This document shows, piece after piece, positions 50,944-59,530 of a stretch of DNA of 64,000 nucleotides. The DNA lies in the NCBI GenBank assembly GCA_023382385.1, contig JAHDVH010000002.1, forward strand, positions 386,219 through 450,218. The letters are read 5' to 3'. Source of the stretch: a bacterium. Lineage in GTDB: Bacteria > Electryoneota > RPQS01. The stretch's first letter is position 1. Each line of letters opens with the position of its first letter. The notes below the pieces were generated by a model, which saw only the letters and a list, made by a program, of their open reading frames with translations, made no database searches and had not been told where the DNA came from. The position numbers were made by a program, and so were the translations under genes.

Positions 50944-51888
50944 CTATAGGCTTAGCTGACCGCTTTTTTCGTAAACCAGCTTCTTCACCCTCTTCACCGA
51001 AACATCCAAATACTTTTTCTCCAGATCAATCCCGATGAACTTCCGCCCGTTCGCCACCGCCGCCAACCCCGTCGAAGAGCTCCCGGCAAAGGGATCCAGA
51101 ATCAACGCCCCCGGCACTGTTGAAGCGAGCACGATTCTCCTGAGCAATTCAACCGGTTTCTGTGTCGGATGTTTGCCGAACGTCTTCTCTTCCGGCGGCG
51201 GCGTGTTGATTGCCCAGATCGAGCGCATCTGCTTGTCCGGCTTCTTGATAAAGTCTCCCGGCCACGTGCCGTGCCGCATCTCCTTGTAGTTGAAAACGTG
51301 TTTTGCTTTCGCGGACTTTCTCGCCCACAGAATCGTCTCGTGGCTCGCCGTGAAATACCGGCAGGAGAGATTCGGCGATGCGTTCGGTTTGTACCAGGCG
51401 ATATCGTTCAGGATCTTGAAGCCCTGCAGTTGCAGCGCGTAGCCGCAGGCGTAGATGGAGTGATAGGTTCCGCTGATCCACAGTGTGCCTTCGGGCTTCA
51501 GTACTCTGCGGCACGCCGCTATCCACTCCATGTGAAACCTGAAGTCCTCTTCCAGTCCGCGGCTCTTGTCCCACTTTCCTTTGTTCACACTCGCGCGTTT
51601 ACCCGCATGCACCGTGAACCCGTCGTTGGAAAGCATGTACGGCGGATCGGCGAACACCATATCGAAATGATCTTCGGGAAACTGTGTTAGAATTTCGCGG
51701 CAATCCCCGTGCAGTAAACAGAAGCCGTTCTCGTTGAAGTATGGATCAATCCCCTTCGGCAACTCGACCCGCACAGTAGCCATAACAACAGCGTGCGGCT
51801 TGTGACCGTTCTTTGACGGAGCCTTCGCCTTCTTTTCTTTTCCCGCTTTTCTGCGGAGGATGGTATCAGCCAATTCGATATTGCTCAA
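50944..51888 (-). CDS. DpnA-like adenine methyltransferase (probable GATC)
   Basis: A 314-residue beta-type N6-adenine methyltransferase. Motif IV FADPPYMLSNDG (near residue 80), a SVNKGKWDKS region as in DpnA-type enzymes, and motif I LDPFAGSSSTGLAA near 270 with FIGIDLEKKYLDVS. DpnA can methylate single-stranded DNA during transformation; whether this one does is unknown. The start is TTG at 51888; the first ATG in frame is at 51783 after a Lys-rich stretch. The predicted promoter contains several GATC sites. Confidence 0.85.
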   Translation of the reverse strand: MSNIELADTILRRKAGKEKKAKAPSKNGHKPHAVVMATVRVELPKGIDPYFNENGFCLLHGDCREILTQFPEDHFDMVFADPPYMLSNDGFTVHAGKRASVNKGKWDKSRGLEEDFRFHMEWIAACRRVLKPEGTLWISGTYHSIYACGYALQLQGFKILNDIAWYKPNASPNLSCRYFTASHETILWARKSAKAKHVFNYKEMRHGTWPGDFIKKPDKQMRSIWAINTPPPEEKTFGKHPTQKPVELLRRIVLASTVPGALILDPFAGSSSTGLAAVANGRKFIGIDLEKKYLDVSVKRVKKLVYEKSGQLSL

Positions 51889-51928
51889 GGGTAAGCGCGA
51901 TCTAACTTATTGATTTTTGATCACATTG

Positions 51929-51957
51929 ATCGTAGTGATAATTGAGCAAATGATCAA
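51929..51957 (-). promoter_or_regulatory. Promoter of GATC R-M genes carrying its own target sites
   Basis: Minus strand: TTGATC (51957-51952), 17-base spacer, TACGAT (51934-51929). One GATC lies in the -35; a second overlaps the last three bases of the -10 (51928-51931). A third (51919-51922) lies at the expected start point. Confidence 0.55.
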
Positions 51958-52090
51958 GGTTCCCCCCCCGCACGCCTCCTTTTCTCCTCCCCTTTCCCCA
52001 CCTCCGACCCCTAAACCCCTGTTTTTCGACCTGCCTTCGGGTCCTAACCCCAACCCTCATCATCATTTAGAACATTTGTTCAAAAAACAC

Positions 52091-52119
52091 TTGACAAACC
52101 CCATTTTCAGTATTATATT
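52091..52119 (+). promoter_or_regulatory. Orphan sigma70-like promoter (second copy)
   Basis: TTGACA, 17 bases, TATATT on the plus strand, in a stretch similar to 12348-12417. No plus-strand gene follows before the antisense C11 peptidase gene. Confidence 0.45.
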
Positions 52120-52186
52120 AGACTCGTTCACTTCAGATAACTAAACCATTGTTTTATGTAACACGCAATCCCAACCCAAACAAAAA

Positions 52187-52216
52187 CAGGGGCCACCCCT
52201 CGCGGGACAGCCCCTG
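52187..52216 (-). terminator. Terminator of C11 peptidase gene
   Basis: CAGGGGC and GCCCCTG arms with a 16-base structured loop, followed on the minus strand by TTTTTGTTTG. It lies 27 bases after the stop codon. Confidence 0.85.
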
Positions 52217-52242
52217 CCAGCCAAACTATCCTTAAATAGCCG

Positions 52243-53988
52243 CTACTTCAGAACCACTGCTCCCGGCTCATCCGTAATTCCCACCTGCGTAATCCTGAAC
52301 TGGAACGGACCGCTTCCGTCCCAAATCGCCACCGCGATGAACAGCTCACCCGAACCGTTGAAACTGCACACGAAATCCTCGCTCGGCCCCGTCGCTTCGC
52401 TCATACAGCCAAGCTGACTGGCACACGGCGAGAAGGTATACACGTCGTAGTCGTTCCCGCCCGACGTCGCCATCTCAAAGCGATACTGCCCGGTGGAGAT
52501 ATTCACCCGCAGCCAATTCGCATCGCCCCGCGACCCCGTCAAATTGCATTCCACAACCTGACCGAGCGAAATCGGAGTGGCCGACGCGCAGTTTGTCGCG
52601 CAATTCGTGCCGCCGCCGCCGCAACCCTGAGCGCACGTCGCGCCCTGCGTCCACGTGCCGCCTAATTGATTGCACTGCGCCTGCGTCACGTCCTGACACG
52701 ACTGATTATTATTGTAGCAGCAGCGGCCCGTCGGTGATTGCTGACCCAAACTGCGCACGAAGGTCGAAATAAACGAGTGCCAGTTCGTCGCCCGCCATTG
52801 CAGACTCGAGTAACTCACCGAATCCGGAACAAACTGATCCACCTGCCACGGAATATACACGTTCACACCGCCGCGCGGCACCGGCTGTGTCGGAGAATGA
52901 AAGTACGTGTCCGTAAACGGTATTGCCGAGTTCAGCGCGTTGCGCACGTTCACCGCATTCGAGTTAATCAGGTTGATCGTCGCCAGCGTCGGCTGCGCCT
53001 GAATCTGATTCGTGAATTCGCGAACGTCCACATACTTCGGATTGTCAAGATTCGTCGCGTGCGTGCTGTTCCACGCATTCAGCACTTCGTTCCAATGCTG
53101 TCCGCCCTCCTGCACCAATATATTGCCGAAATTGCCCAGCGCCGCGCCGAGATTCTGCATCTCCGACATCTTCATCATCGCGTAATGCGTCGTCTTCTGC
53201 TTGAATTGCGCGCGCTCGATCACCGACTGCACAATCTTCCGCGAATACTGATCGTTCGAAGCGCTCTGATTGTCCTTCAACCAGCCGAGCCAAAGGTCCG
53301 CGCCGAGAATGTTCTCCATCGGCATCACGAACTGACAAGCGGTCATGTATTCACACACGCTGCGCAGTTCATAGGCTACCTCGACCATCCCCATCAGACA
53401 CGCGTGCCACGTCAGAATGTCCACCCGGCCCAAGTCCGACGACGCGATCGCTTCCCGCGTCTCCGGCAGCGTCAACAGTCCGCCCGCTCCGGCCAAATCG
53501 TCCGAGCAGCTTCCCGGCCAGCCCGCGCCGTGATCGTCAATAATCAGATGATAACGCTCCGCCGGAAAATTCGCCTTGCAGTAGTTGATGAAATTTCTGA
53601 GCGTCTGCGGATCCGACATGTCCCGCGTTCCCAGATTCTCAAGCTCCGGGGAACTAATCTGATTCGGATTCTCGCTCGGATGATACTCCACCTTGTAGTA
53701 GCGCGCATTTCCGCCGCCGCCATAACGCGAGACCATCGCAATCATGTTTAATCCCTGCTGACTCCCGACCTTCTGCATGTCCTGCACGTCCTGAACTATA
53801 TACGACGTGCCGTTGTTCGCCAGGTCGAGGTCGTTATTCCCCGCTCCATAGAGCATAATCGTCCACTTAGCCTGACCCCCGCCGTTGTCGTCGCCGCCGT
53901 CGTCACTGCTGCAGCTGACAATCAGGGCCAACGCAATCAGCACGGTCAGTGCCGGAACCGTCCACCAAACCGTTTTACTGAACTTCAT
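52243..53988 (-). CDS. Clostripain (C11) family cysteine peptidase lipoprotein
   Basis: A 581-residue lipoprotein (lipobox LALIVSCSS). The C11 domain (about 40-400) begins WTIMLYGAGNNDLD, with the catalytic His in DDHGAGWPG (near 151) and Cys in WHACLMGMVEV (near 194). A short Cys-rich segment (CCYNNNQSCQDVTQAQCNQL) and a PPC-like beta-sandwich (about 470-575) follow. C11 enzymes usually cleave after Arg or Lys; the specificity here is not known. No T9SS domain is present. A promoter lies 19 bases upstream of the start. Confidence 0.85.
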   Translation of the reverse strand: MKFSKTVWWTVPALTVLIALALIVSCSSDDGGDDNGGGQAKWTIMLYGAGNNDLDLANNGTSYIVQDVQDMQKVGSQQGLNMIAMVSRYGGGGNARYYKVEYHPSENPNQISSPELENLGTRDMSDPQTLRNFINYCKANFPAERYHLIIDDHGAGWPGSCSDDLAGAGGLLTLPETREAIASSDLGRVDILTWHACLMGMVEVAYELRSVCEYMTACQFVMPMENILGADLWLGWLKDNQSASNDQYSRKIVQSVIERAQFKQKTTHYAMMKMSEMQNLGAALGNFGNILVQEGGQHWNEVLNAWNSTHATNLDNPKYVDVREFTNQIQAQPTLATINLINSNAVNVRNALNSAIPFTDTYFHSPTQPVPRGGVNVYIPWQVDQFVPDSVSYSSLQWRATNWHSFISTFVRSLGQQSPTGRCCYNNNQSCQDVTQAQCNQLGGTWTQGATCAQGCGGGGTNCATNCASATPISLGQVVECNLTGSRGDANWLRVNISTGQYRFEMATSGGNDYDVYTFSPCASQLGCMSEATGPSEDFVCSFNGSGELFIAVAIWDGSGPFQFRITQVGITDEPGAVVLK

Positions 53989-54006
53989 GTTTACCTGCCT
54001 TTGGTA

Positions 54007-54035
54007 AGTCTATTGTACTCCTGCACACTCGTCAA
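54007..54035 (-). promoter_or_regulatory. Promoter of C11 peptidase gene
   Basis: Minus strand: TTGACG (54035-54030), 17-base spacer, TAGACT (54012-54007), leaving a short leader before the start codon. Confidence 0.55.
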
Positions 54036-54082
54036 ATGTAGCAAACGGCTAACAAATTATCAACGGCTCGACACAAACTATA

Positions 54083-55129
54083 TCATTCCACCCAATCCGC
54101 AATAAAAATGTTCGTTTCCCCCCTCATCTGGCTCGCCCCGCGATTGCTCGCCCAGACCAGCTTCTTCCCGTCATAACTCCACATCGGAAACCCGTCGAAC
54201 GTCGGCCCATAGGTCAACCGCTCGAGGTCCGAGCCGTCCGGCCGCACACGAAACAAATCAAAGTTCGGCATCCGCTTGTCACCCATGCTGTCCGCCCACG
54301 TCGTCGTGAAAATAATCCACTCGCCGCTCGGATGCACGTAGGGACAGAAACTCGCGCTGTTCAGATTGGTAATCTGCCGCTGATTCCCGCCGTTCGTGTC
54401 CATCATCCAGATCTCCAGCCGCACGGGCGACACCGCCTGCTTTTCCCACAGATGATTCCACTTCGCAAATTCCTCGGGTGTCTTCGGATGAAACGCGCGA
54501 TAGATAATGTGCTTGCCGTCCGGAGAAAAGAACGGCCCGCCGTCGTAGCCCACCGTATAGGTCAGCCGCCGCACGTTCGAGCCGTCAATGTTCATCTTAT
54601 AAAGTTCGAGATCGCCGTCACGGCCCGACGTAAACACAATCTCCTTGCCGTCCGGCGACACCGCGGCCTCCGCGTCGTAGCCCTTTTCGTTCGTGAGCTT
54701 CTTCAAGCCGCTGCCGTCCAATTTGCAGGAATACACGTCGAACTCGAACAATCCCCACACATACCCCAGACTGCGGTCGGGTTTCATCGGACACTCCGCG
54801 CCGTGTTCGTGCGTCGAGCAGAACACCAGCTCGTCTCGACCCGGCACGAAAAATGAACACGTCGTCGCACCCGTGCCCGTGCTCACCAGTTTGCTTTCCA
54901 TCGTCTCCAGATTCATCGTGAAAATCTGATCGCACTCAAAACTGTCGCGCGTTGACTGATACACCAGCCACTTCCCGTCCGCCGAAAAATAGGCTTCGGC
55001 ATTCTCACCACCGAACGTCAATTGCTTCACATTCTGTAAATGAGTCTCTCCCTCAAACCACACCGGACCGTTCGCCTGCGCGAACGACAGCGACGCGCAC
55101 AACAGCAGACAGATAATACTCTCTTTCAT
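54083..55129 (-). CDS. Exported TolB-like PD40 beta-propeller protein
   Basis: A 348-residue protein with signal peptide MKESIICLLLCASLSFA and about six PD40 blades, each with an S-x-D-G-K-x-hydrophobic core (FSADGKWLVYQS, VSPDGKEIVFTSGRDG, FSPDGKHIIYRA, WSYDGKKLVWAS). It resembles TolB and other WD40-like periplasmic propellers that bind proteins or peptidoglycan-associated partners. I use the ATG at 55129, which gives a clean signal peptide. No Tol-Pal genes are near. Confidence 0.82.
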   Translation of the reverse strand: MKESIICLLLCASLSFAQANGPVWFEGETHLQNVKQLTFGGENAEAYFSADGKWLVYQSTRDSFECDQIFTMNLETMESKLVSTGTGATTCSFFVPGRDELVFCSTHEHGAECPMKPDRSLGYVWGLFEFDVYSCKLDGSGLKKLTNEKGYDAEAAVSPDGKEIVFTSGRDGDLELYKMNIDGSNVRRLTYTVGYDGGPFFSPDGKHIIYRAFHPKTPEEFAKWNHLWEKQAVSPVRLEIWMMDTNGGNQRQITNLNSASFCPYVHPSGEWIIFTTTWADSMGDKRMPNFDLFRVRPDGSDLERLTYGPTFDGFPMWSYDGKKLVWASNRGASQMRGETNIFIADWVE

Positions 55130-55146
55130 ATCCCGTTTTCCATTTC

Positions 55147-55566
55147 TTAATTCAGCATTCGCTTCGCAAGCCAGGGCAGAAAAATAATCCCGGCAACCAT
55201 CAGCGGCCACAGCTCACCCTTCCACAGGTGATACATGGCGAACAACTCCTCCCAACTCATGCCGCGCGCGCGGCCAAACCCGAACTCGAACACAATCGTC
55301 ATCACACACCACAGCACTCCCGCTTTCCACAAGTCGGCGTCCACATACGGCGCGCGCTGTAGTTTCAAGAACAGCATCGTCACCAGCAGCATCAGCGCGT
55401 ATCCCGTAAACACCGAAAGCTGGTGCGCACCCTTGCCGAGATACTCTTCCAGCCACGGCTTGAGCAGCATCTCGCGCAGTGCCGCGTTGGCAATCGCCAT
55501 CGCCAGCAGCACAAACCAGAATAGAACACTATAGACGTAAAACATCAGCCTGCTCCATCGCCGCAC
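55147..55566 (-). CDS. Small integral membrane protein
   Basis: A 139-residue protein with four predicted transmembrane helices (VYSVLFWFVLLAMAIANAAL, GYALMLLVTMLFLKL, AGVLWCVMTIVFEFGFG, LWPLMVAGIIFLPWLA). No family is recognised. It sits between the M28 peptidase and the PD40 propeller genes with gaps of about 13-17 bases, so it is likely in the same operon. Confidence 0.65.
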   Translation of the reverse strand: MRRWSRLMFYVYSVLFWFVLLAMAIANAALREMLLKPWLEEYLGKGAHQLSVFTGYALMLLVTMLFLKLQRAPYVDADLWKAGVLWCVMTIVFEFGFGRARGMSWEELFAMYHLWKGELWPLMVAGIIFLPWLAKRMLN

Positions 55567-55579
55567 ACGGGCCCGAATC

Positions 55580-57355
55580 TTAGTGCTTTTGCGGCGGAGC
55601 CTTCAGCACAACCTGCGTCAATTCGCGCTTGTCGTCGCGCACGTATTCCACTTCCACCGTGTCGCCCGGCGCGTACGTGCGCAGTGCGAACACAAAATCG
55701 TAGATGTTATTGAGCGTCACCTTGCCCATGCGTATGAGCAAATCACCGCCCTTGATGCCCGCTTCCGCCGCGGGGCCGCCTTCGCGCGCACCGGAGAGCA
55801 GCACGCCGAGCAGCGTGTCCGGCTGCGAGTAATCCGGTATCGAACCAAACCACACGCGGAAGCTTCCGCCACCCTGATCCGGCGGCTCACTCGTCTTGAC
55901 ATAAGTCAGCGGTGACTTTTCGGCGTCAATTTCGCGCAACACATTGTAGGCAAGTTCCGTGATTTTCGCCGCGCCGTCGTAGTTTATCAGGTGCGCGTCG
56001 TCTGTGGACTTGTGATAATCCGCATGCGCGCCGCTGAAGAAGAACAGCACCGGCTTGCCCGCCAGATAGAAATTCATATGGTCCGATGGGCCGTATCCGT
56101 CGCCCTTGCAGCTAATCGTCAGACCAGTGCCTTCCTTCGCGCGCTCCACAATGCCGCTGAACTCTTCGGCGGATTTGCAGGCCAATACGGTAAATTCGTC
56201 TTTTTCATTCAATCTTCCCACCATGTCGAGATTGAGCATCATCCGCACGCGTTCGAGGTCCATCGGAAAGTGCTTCACCAGATGTCCCGAACCGCCCAAG
56301 CCTGTCTCCTCGGCGGTAAACGCAACTGCCAGAACGGTTGAATTGACCGACGTCGCCTTCAACATGCGCATCGTTTCCAGCATGCCCGCCACGCCGCTCG
56401 CATTGTCGTCCGCGCCGTTGTGAATCACGTTGGTCTTCTCATCGAGGCTTCCGCTTTGTCCGTAACCGAGATGGTCGTAGTGCGCACCGATAACGAGCAC
56501 GTCATTCCCTCCGCGCAGCACGGCTCCAACGTTCTTCACGGCCACTGCTTCGCGCGACAGGTCCGTGACCATCGTCACACTGTCCTTGGTGATTTCCAGA
56601 CTGCGCGGCTGAGTGTTGGAGTCAATTGAACGCTGTAGCTTGGCCAGTTCGAATTCGGGGAACAGTTCGCTCACGGCTTTGCGCGTGATGCGAAGCACGG
56701 GGATACCGCAGTCGATGTAGGCTTCGTTCGAAGCCGGCGCGACCAACTCTTCCTCTTCAGTTGTATCGGCGTAGAGCGGCCCTTCGACCAGCAGCATCGC
56801 CAGCGCACCGTGCTGTTTCGCGTTGCTGGCTTTTGTGCGCAGCGTCGCGTGCAGCGTGGAATTCACTCCCTCAAATTTGGAAGTCGAATCGAACTCGCCC
56901 GGCTCCTTGCGCAGACACAGCACGATGGCCCCCTTGACGTCGAAATTCTCGTAGTCGTCGTATTCGTATTCCGGCGCGGTAATCCCGTAGCCCGCGAAGA
57001 GCACGGGTGCGGTAACTTCTCCCGCCGCCGAGAATCCGAGCGGCATGACTCCGCTTTTCGTGTCAATTGTTTTGTCTTTGTAGGTCAGGCGGTTGTGTTC
57101 GCCGAGCGCGAATCCCCAGCCCATTTCGAACTCCTGAAAGTAGGAGCCGTCAAAGGCGGGTTCCAGACCGATGGCTTTGAACTGTTGGGCGATATATTCG
57201 GCGGCGTCATCAAGCCCTTTGGTTCCGATACCGCGGCCTTCGCGTGCGTCGTCGGCCAAATACTCGATATGCGTGCGTAGGCGGTCCGCAAGTTCATTGG
57301 CAAACACGCTGGTTGCGAGTGCCGCAAGCAAGAGAAGCAAAGTCAGTCGTTTCAT
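55580..57355 (-). CDS. M28 family zinc aminopeptidase with PA and PDZ domains
   Basis: A 591-residue exported enzyme with signal peptide MKRLTLLLLLAALATSVFA. A PA insertion (about 115-240) precedes the M28 core, with zinc ligands in IGAHYDHLGYG (near 291), ADDNASG (near 315), TAEETGLGGSG (near 346, catalytic Glu pair), LDMVGR and a C-terminal HADYHKSTDD. A PDZ domain (about 495-585) ends the protein. It should trim peptides in the periplasm or outside the cell. Confidence 0.92.
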   Translation of the reverse strand: MKRLTLLLLLAALATSVFANELADRLRTHIEYLADDAREGRGIGTKGLDDAAEYIAQQFKAIGLEPAFDGSYFQEFEMGWGFALGEHNRLTYKDKTIDTKSGVMPLGFSAAGEVTAPVLFAGYGITAPEYEYDDYENFDVKGAIVLCLRKEPGEFDSTSKFEGVNSTLHATLRTKASNAKQHGALAMLLVEGPLYADTTEEEELVAPASNEAYIDCGIPVLRITRKAVSELFPEFELAKLQRSIDSNTQPRSLEITKDSVTMVTDLSREAVAVKNVGAVLRGGNDVLVIGAHYDHLGYGQSGSLDEKTNVIHNGADDNASGVAGMLETMRMLKATSVNSTVLAVAFTAEETGLGGSGHLVKHFPMDLERVRMMLNLDMVGRLNEKDEFTVLACKSAEEFSGIVERAKEGTGLTISCKGDGYGPSDHMNFYLAGKPVLFFFSGAHADYHKSTDDAHLINYDGAAKITELAYNVLREIDAEKSPLTYVKTSEPPDQGGGSFRVWFGSIPDYSQPDTLLGVLLSGAREGGPAAEAGIKGGDLLIRMGKVTLNNIYDFVFALRTYAPGDTVEVEYVRDDKRELTQVVLKAPPQKH

Positions 57356-57427
57356 GGTAGTTCCGTGCGGGAGTGGAAAGTGTGAACGGGAAAGTGTATC
57401 TTAGCGGAAATTAGGGACAGTTGCAAG

Positions 57428-58111
57428 ATGGATAGACGAGTTAAATCAGTTCTGCAAAGTGCCGCCGATTGGGCAGCGGGCGGCGAGGCGCCGTCGCGCG
57501 AAATGCTCTCGGAAGTGCTTGCTCTCGAACCGCCGCACATCGAAAAGCCTTCTGAAGCGCGCGACTATCTCTGGAGTATGCTGTCATATCCCGAGCGGGG
57601 CCGAGCACTGGCCGTCCTGCACGCGGTCAAACTGCTTGAAGAGCTGTTCCCGTCTTGGACGACCGACATTCCAGAGCAGGATGCGCGGCTGCGCACCGTC
57701 GAGGAAGTGCATCTTGAACGCTGGGCCTGCGGACTTTCCGAAACCGCATTCAACAGGATTTGCAGTTTTCACGACGAAGCCGTGCGCGGCGGCTTGAACG
57801 GTTGGGCGCTGACCGGCTTGGCCGCGCTGCTCGTGCGCGTCAGCGACCAATTGCCCGCCTATCTGAGCGGCTTGCGGCTGGACCTGACATCGCTCGGCGC
57901 AACGGATGAAGAAATCGAGCGCATCAGCGCCATTGTCAGTGAGTTTCCGCTCGTCTTTGAGGCGTTGGCCCGTGCCGAGCACAAGTCGTTTCGCGTCTTG
58001 CCCGCGACCGTAGTCATCGCTCTCTCGGCGATGTTTGCGGACGGCAGATTTGACGATGAACATATCACCGCGTCAATTCACGCGGCGGACAAGTGGGTGA
58101 CCCACTCATGA
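57428..58111 (+). CDS. Hypothetical helical protein
   Basis: A 227-residue, mostly helical protein with no signal peptide and no motif I recognise. Acidic and leucine-rich segments alternate (for example YPERGRALAVLHAVKLLEEL). Its stop overlaps the start of the S4-domain gene by 4 bases (ATGA), so the two are coupled. Confidence 0.65.
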   Translation: MDRRVKSVLQSAADWAAGGEAPSREMLSEVLALEPPHIEKPSEARDYLWSMLSYPERGRALAVLHAVKLLEELFPSWTTDIPEQDARLRTVEEVHLERWACGLSETAFNRICSFHDEAVRGGLNGWALTGLAALLVRVSDQLPAYLSGLRLDLTSLGATDEEIERISAIVSEFPLVFEALARAEHKSFRVLPATVVIALSAMFADGRFDDEHITASIHAADKWVTHS

Positions 58112-58491
58112 AACTGCGCGTGGACATCTGGCTGCATCGCGCGCGTCTGTATAAATCGCGCACGCAGGCGACCGAAGCCTGCAAAGACGGGAAGATCATG
58201 ATTGGCGAAACGTTCGCCGACCCGCACGATACCGTAGCCGAAGGCTCCGTTCTCAAGATTCGCATGAAGGGACTCTATCGCACCTTCCGGATTCTCGAAG
58301 CGGCGGACATCAATCTCTCGAAGAAAGACGCGCCGCGCATGTATGAGGAAATCACCGACGACGCGACCGCTGAGAAGTTCCGGCAGATTCTCGAAGCGGA
58401 CAAAGTCTGGCGCGAATCCGGCAAAAAAGAGCAGGGCCGCAGACCGACAAAGAAAGACCGCCGCGACATCGAGAAGCTGCGCGGGCGATAA
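58108..58491 (+). CDS. S4-domain RNA-binding protein (Hsp15/HslR-like)
   Basis: A 127-residue protein with an N-terminal S4 domain (MKLRVDIWLHRARLYKSRTQATEACKDG-type start, about 1-60) and a basic C-terminal tail ending KDRRDIEKLRGR. E. coli Hsp15 of this type binds stalled 50S-nascent-chain-tRNA complexes for ribosome rescue, and that role is inferred here. The ATG at 58108 gives the standard start. Confidence 0.85.
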   Translation: MKLRVDIWLHRARLYKSRTQATEACKDGKIMIGETFADPHDTVAEGSVLKIRMKGLYRTFRILEAADINLSKKDAPRMYEEITDDATAEKFRQILEADKVWRESGKKEQGRRPTKKDRRDIEKLRGR

Positions 58492-58498
58492 GTTCCGC

Positions 58499-59530
58499 TT
58501 AGTCCAGCAGCAGTTTCAACGCGGCTCCCATAATTTCGCGCGGAGAAATCATCGGCAGGTGTCCGAGCCGCACGCATTCCAATTCGTCACACTTCGGGCG
58601 AAGTTTGCACGGCGCAGCGAGCACGATGTTCCTGCGGTCGAGCGGATCGTTCCAATTCGCAGGATTGCCCGGCCCGAACAGAGTGACGGTGGGAATCCCG
58701 CAGGCCGTCGCAACATGTTTCGTGCCGGAATCCGGCCCGACATACAGCGCGCAATGCCGATAGAGCGCGGCGAGGTCCGGCACGTGTGCGTTGTCGAGGT
58801 GCGGCACTTTGTGCGCGAGTTTGTTCAGAATGCGCTGCGCGTATTCCTGTTCACCCGGTCCGCTCGTCAACACCACCTGCAGATGCGACGCGAGCATCAG
58901 TTCGATGACTTGCGCGGTCAGATCCGCCGGATAGCGTTTCGCGGGATTTGAACTTCCCGCAGCCACCGCCACCACGACTCCCGTCAACTTGTCTACAATC
59001 TGTTCGGCGCGTTTGCGCGCGTCTTCGTTGTGCGTGTCGCTGTAAATTTCCAGCGTGCGGGACGAAGCCGGAACGCCGAGCAGTTTCAGAATTTCCAGCC
59101 GGAAATCCACCGCATAAAGATTATCTTCCTGCGGTTCCTCGATCACACCGTGCGTATATGCCCACGCGCGGCCTCTTCTCGCCAACCCCACCCTCACCTT
59201 CGCTCCGGTCGCAAACACGATCTGTGCGCTGCGCGGATTGCTGAAAAAGTCTATCACAAGGTCGTAGCGTTCGCGGCGAAGTTTGTGCACCGTGCTCGCA
59301 ATCTTTCCTAACCCCTTATACGGCACCACCCACAGCTTCCGCAGTCGCGGATGATCGCGTAAGGTTTCTTCAGCCGGATACTCCGCCAGAAAGTCAATCC
59401 ACGCGCCGGGATAATGTTCGGCCAGCGCACGAATGGCAGGCGTGCAGAGCAGCGCGTCGCCGATACGGCGCAGCTGCACAATCAAGATGCGATTCGGAGC
59501 GAGAGTCGGTGCGGGCTTGGTCAGCTTCAC
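58499..59530 (-). CDS. GT9 family heptosyltransferase-like protein
   Basis: A 343-residue GT9 glycosyltransferase, as in LPS heptosyltransferases WaaC/WaaF/WaaQ. It has RILIVQLRRIGDALLCTPAI at the N-terminus and the C-terminal donor site region YVGPDSGTKHVATACGIPTVTLFGPGNP, both family hallmarks. It would add ADP-heptose-derived sugars to the LPS core; hldD in this window supplies the donor. It is the last gene of the operon running in from 64 kb. Confidence 0.88.
   Translation of the reverse strand: MKLTKPAPTLAPNRILIVQLRRIGDALLCTPAIRALAEHYPGAWIDFLAEYPAEETLRDHPRLRKLWVVPYKGLGKIASTVHKLRRERYDLVIDFFSNPRSAQIVFATGAKVRVGLARRGRAWAYTHGVIEEPQEDNLYAVDFRLEILKLLGVPASSRTLEIYSDTHNEDARKRAEQIVDKLTGVVVAVAAGSSNPAKRYPADLTAQVIELMLASHLQVVLTSGPGEQEYAQRILNKLAHKVPHLDNAHVPDLAALYRHCALYVGPDSGTKHVATACGIPTVTLFGPGNPANWNDPLDRRNIVLAAPCKLRPKCDELECVRLGHLPMISPREIMGAALKLLLD

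Larger units (their letters stand above)
51889..52242. other. 354-base intergenic region
   Basis: It holds the leader and promoter of the GATC R-M genes (51929-51957) with four GATC sites (51899, 51919, 51928, 51952), a C8 run (51962-51969), a pyrimidine-rich stretch to 52060, a repeated promoter-like element (52066-52130) and the terminator of the C11 peptidase gene. Confidence 0.6.

Noticed and set aside
51899-51957. GATC cluster as a replication origin or Dam-type site
   Set aside because: No DnaA-box array or origin genes are near, while the sites fit the promoter of a GATC methylase gene.
51962-51969. C8 run near the GATC R-M promoter as a second phase-variable tract
   Set aside because: It is upstream of the -35, not in the spacer, and only 8 bases long; no clear effect on promoter spacing is expected.
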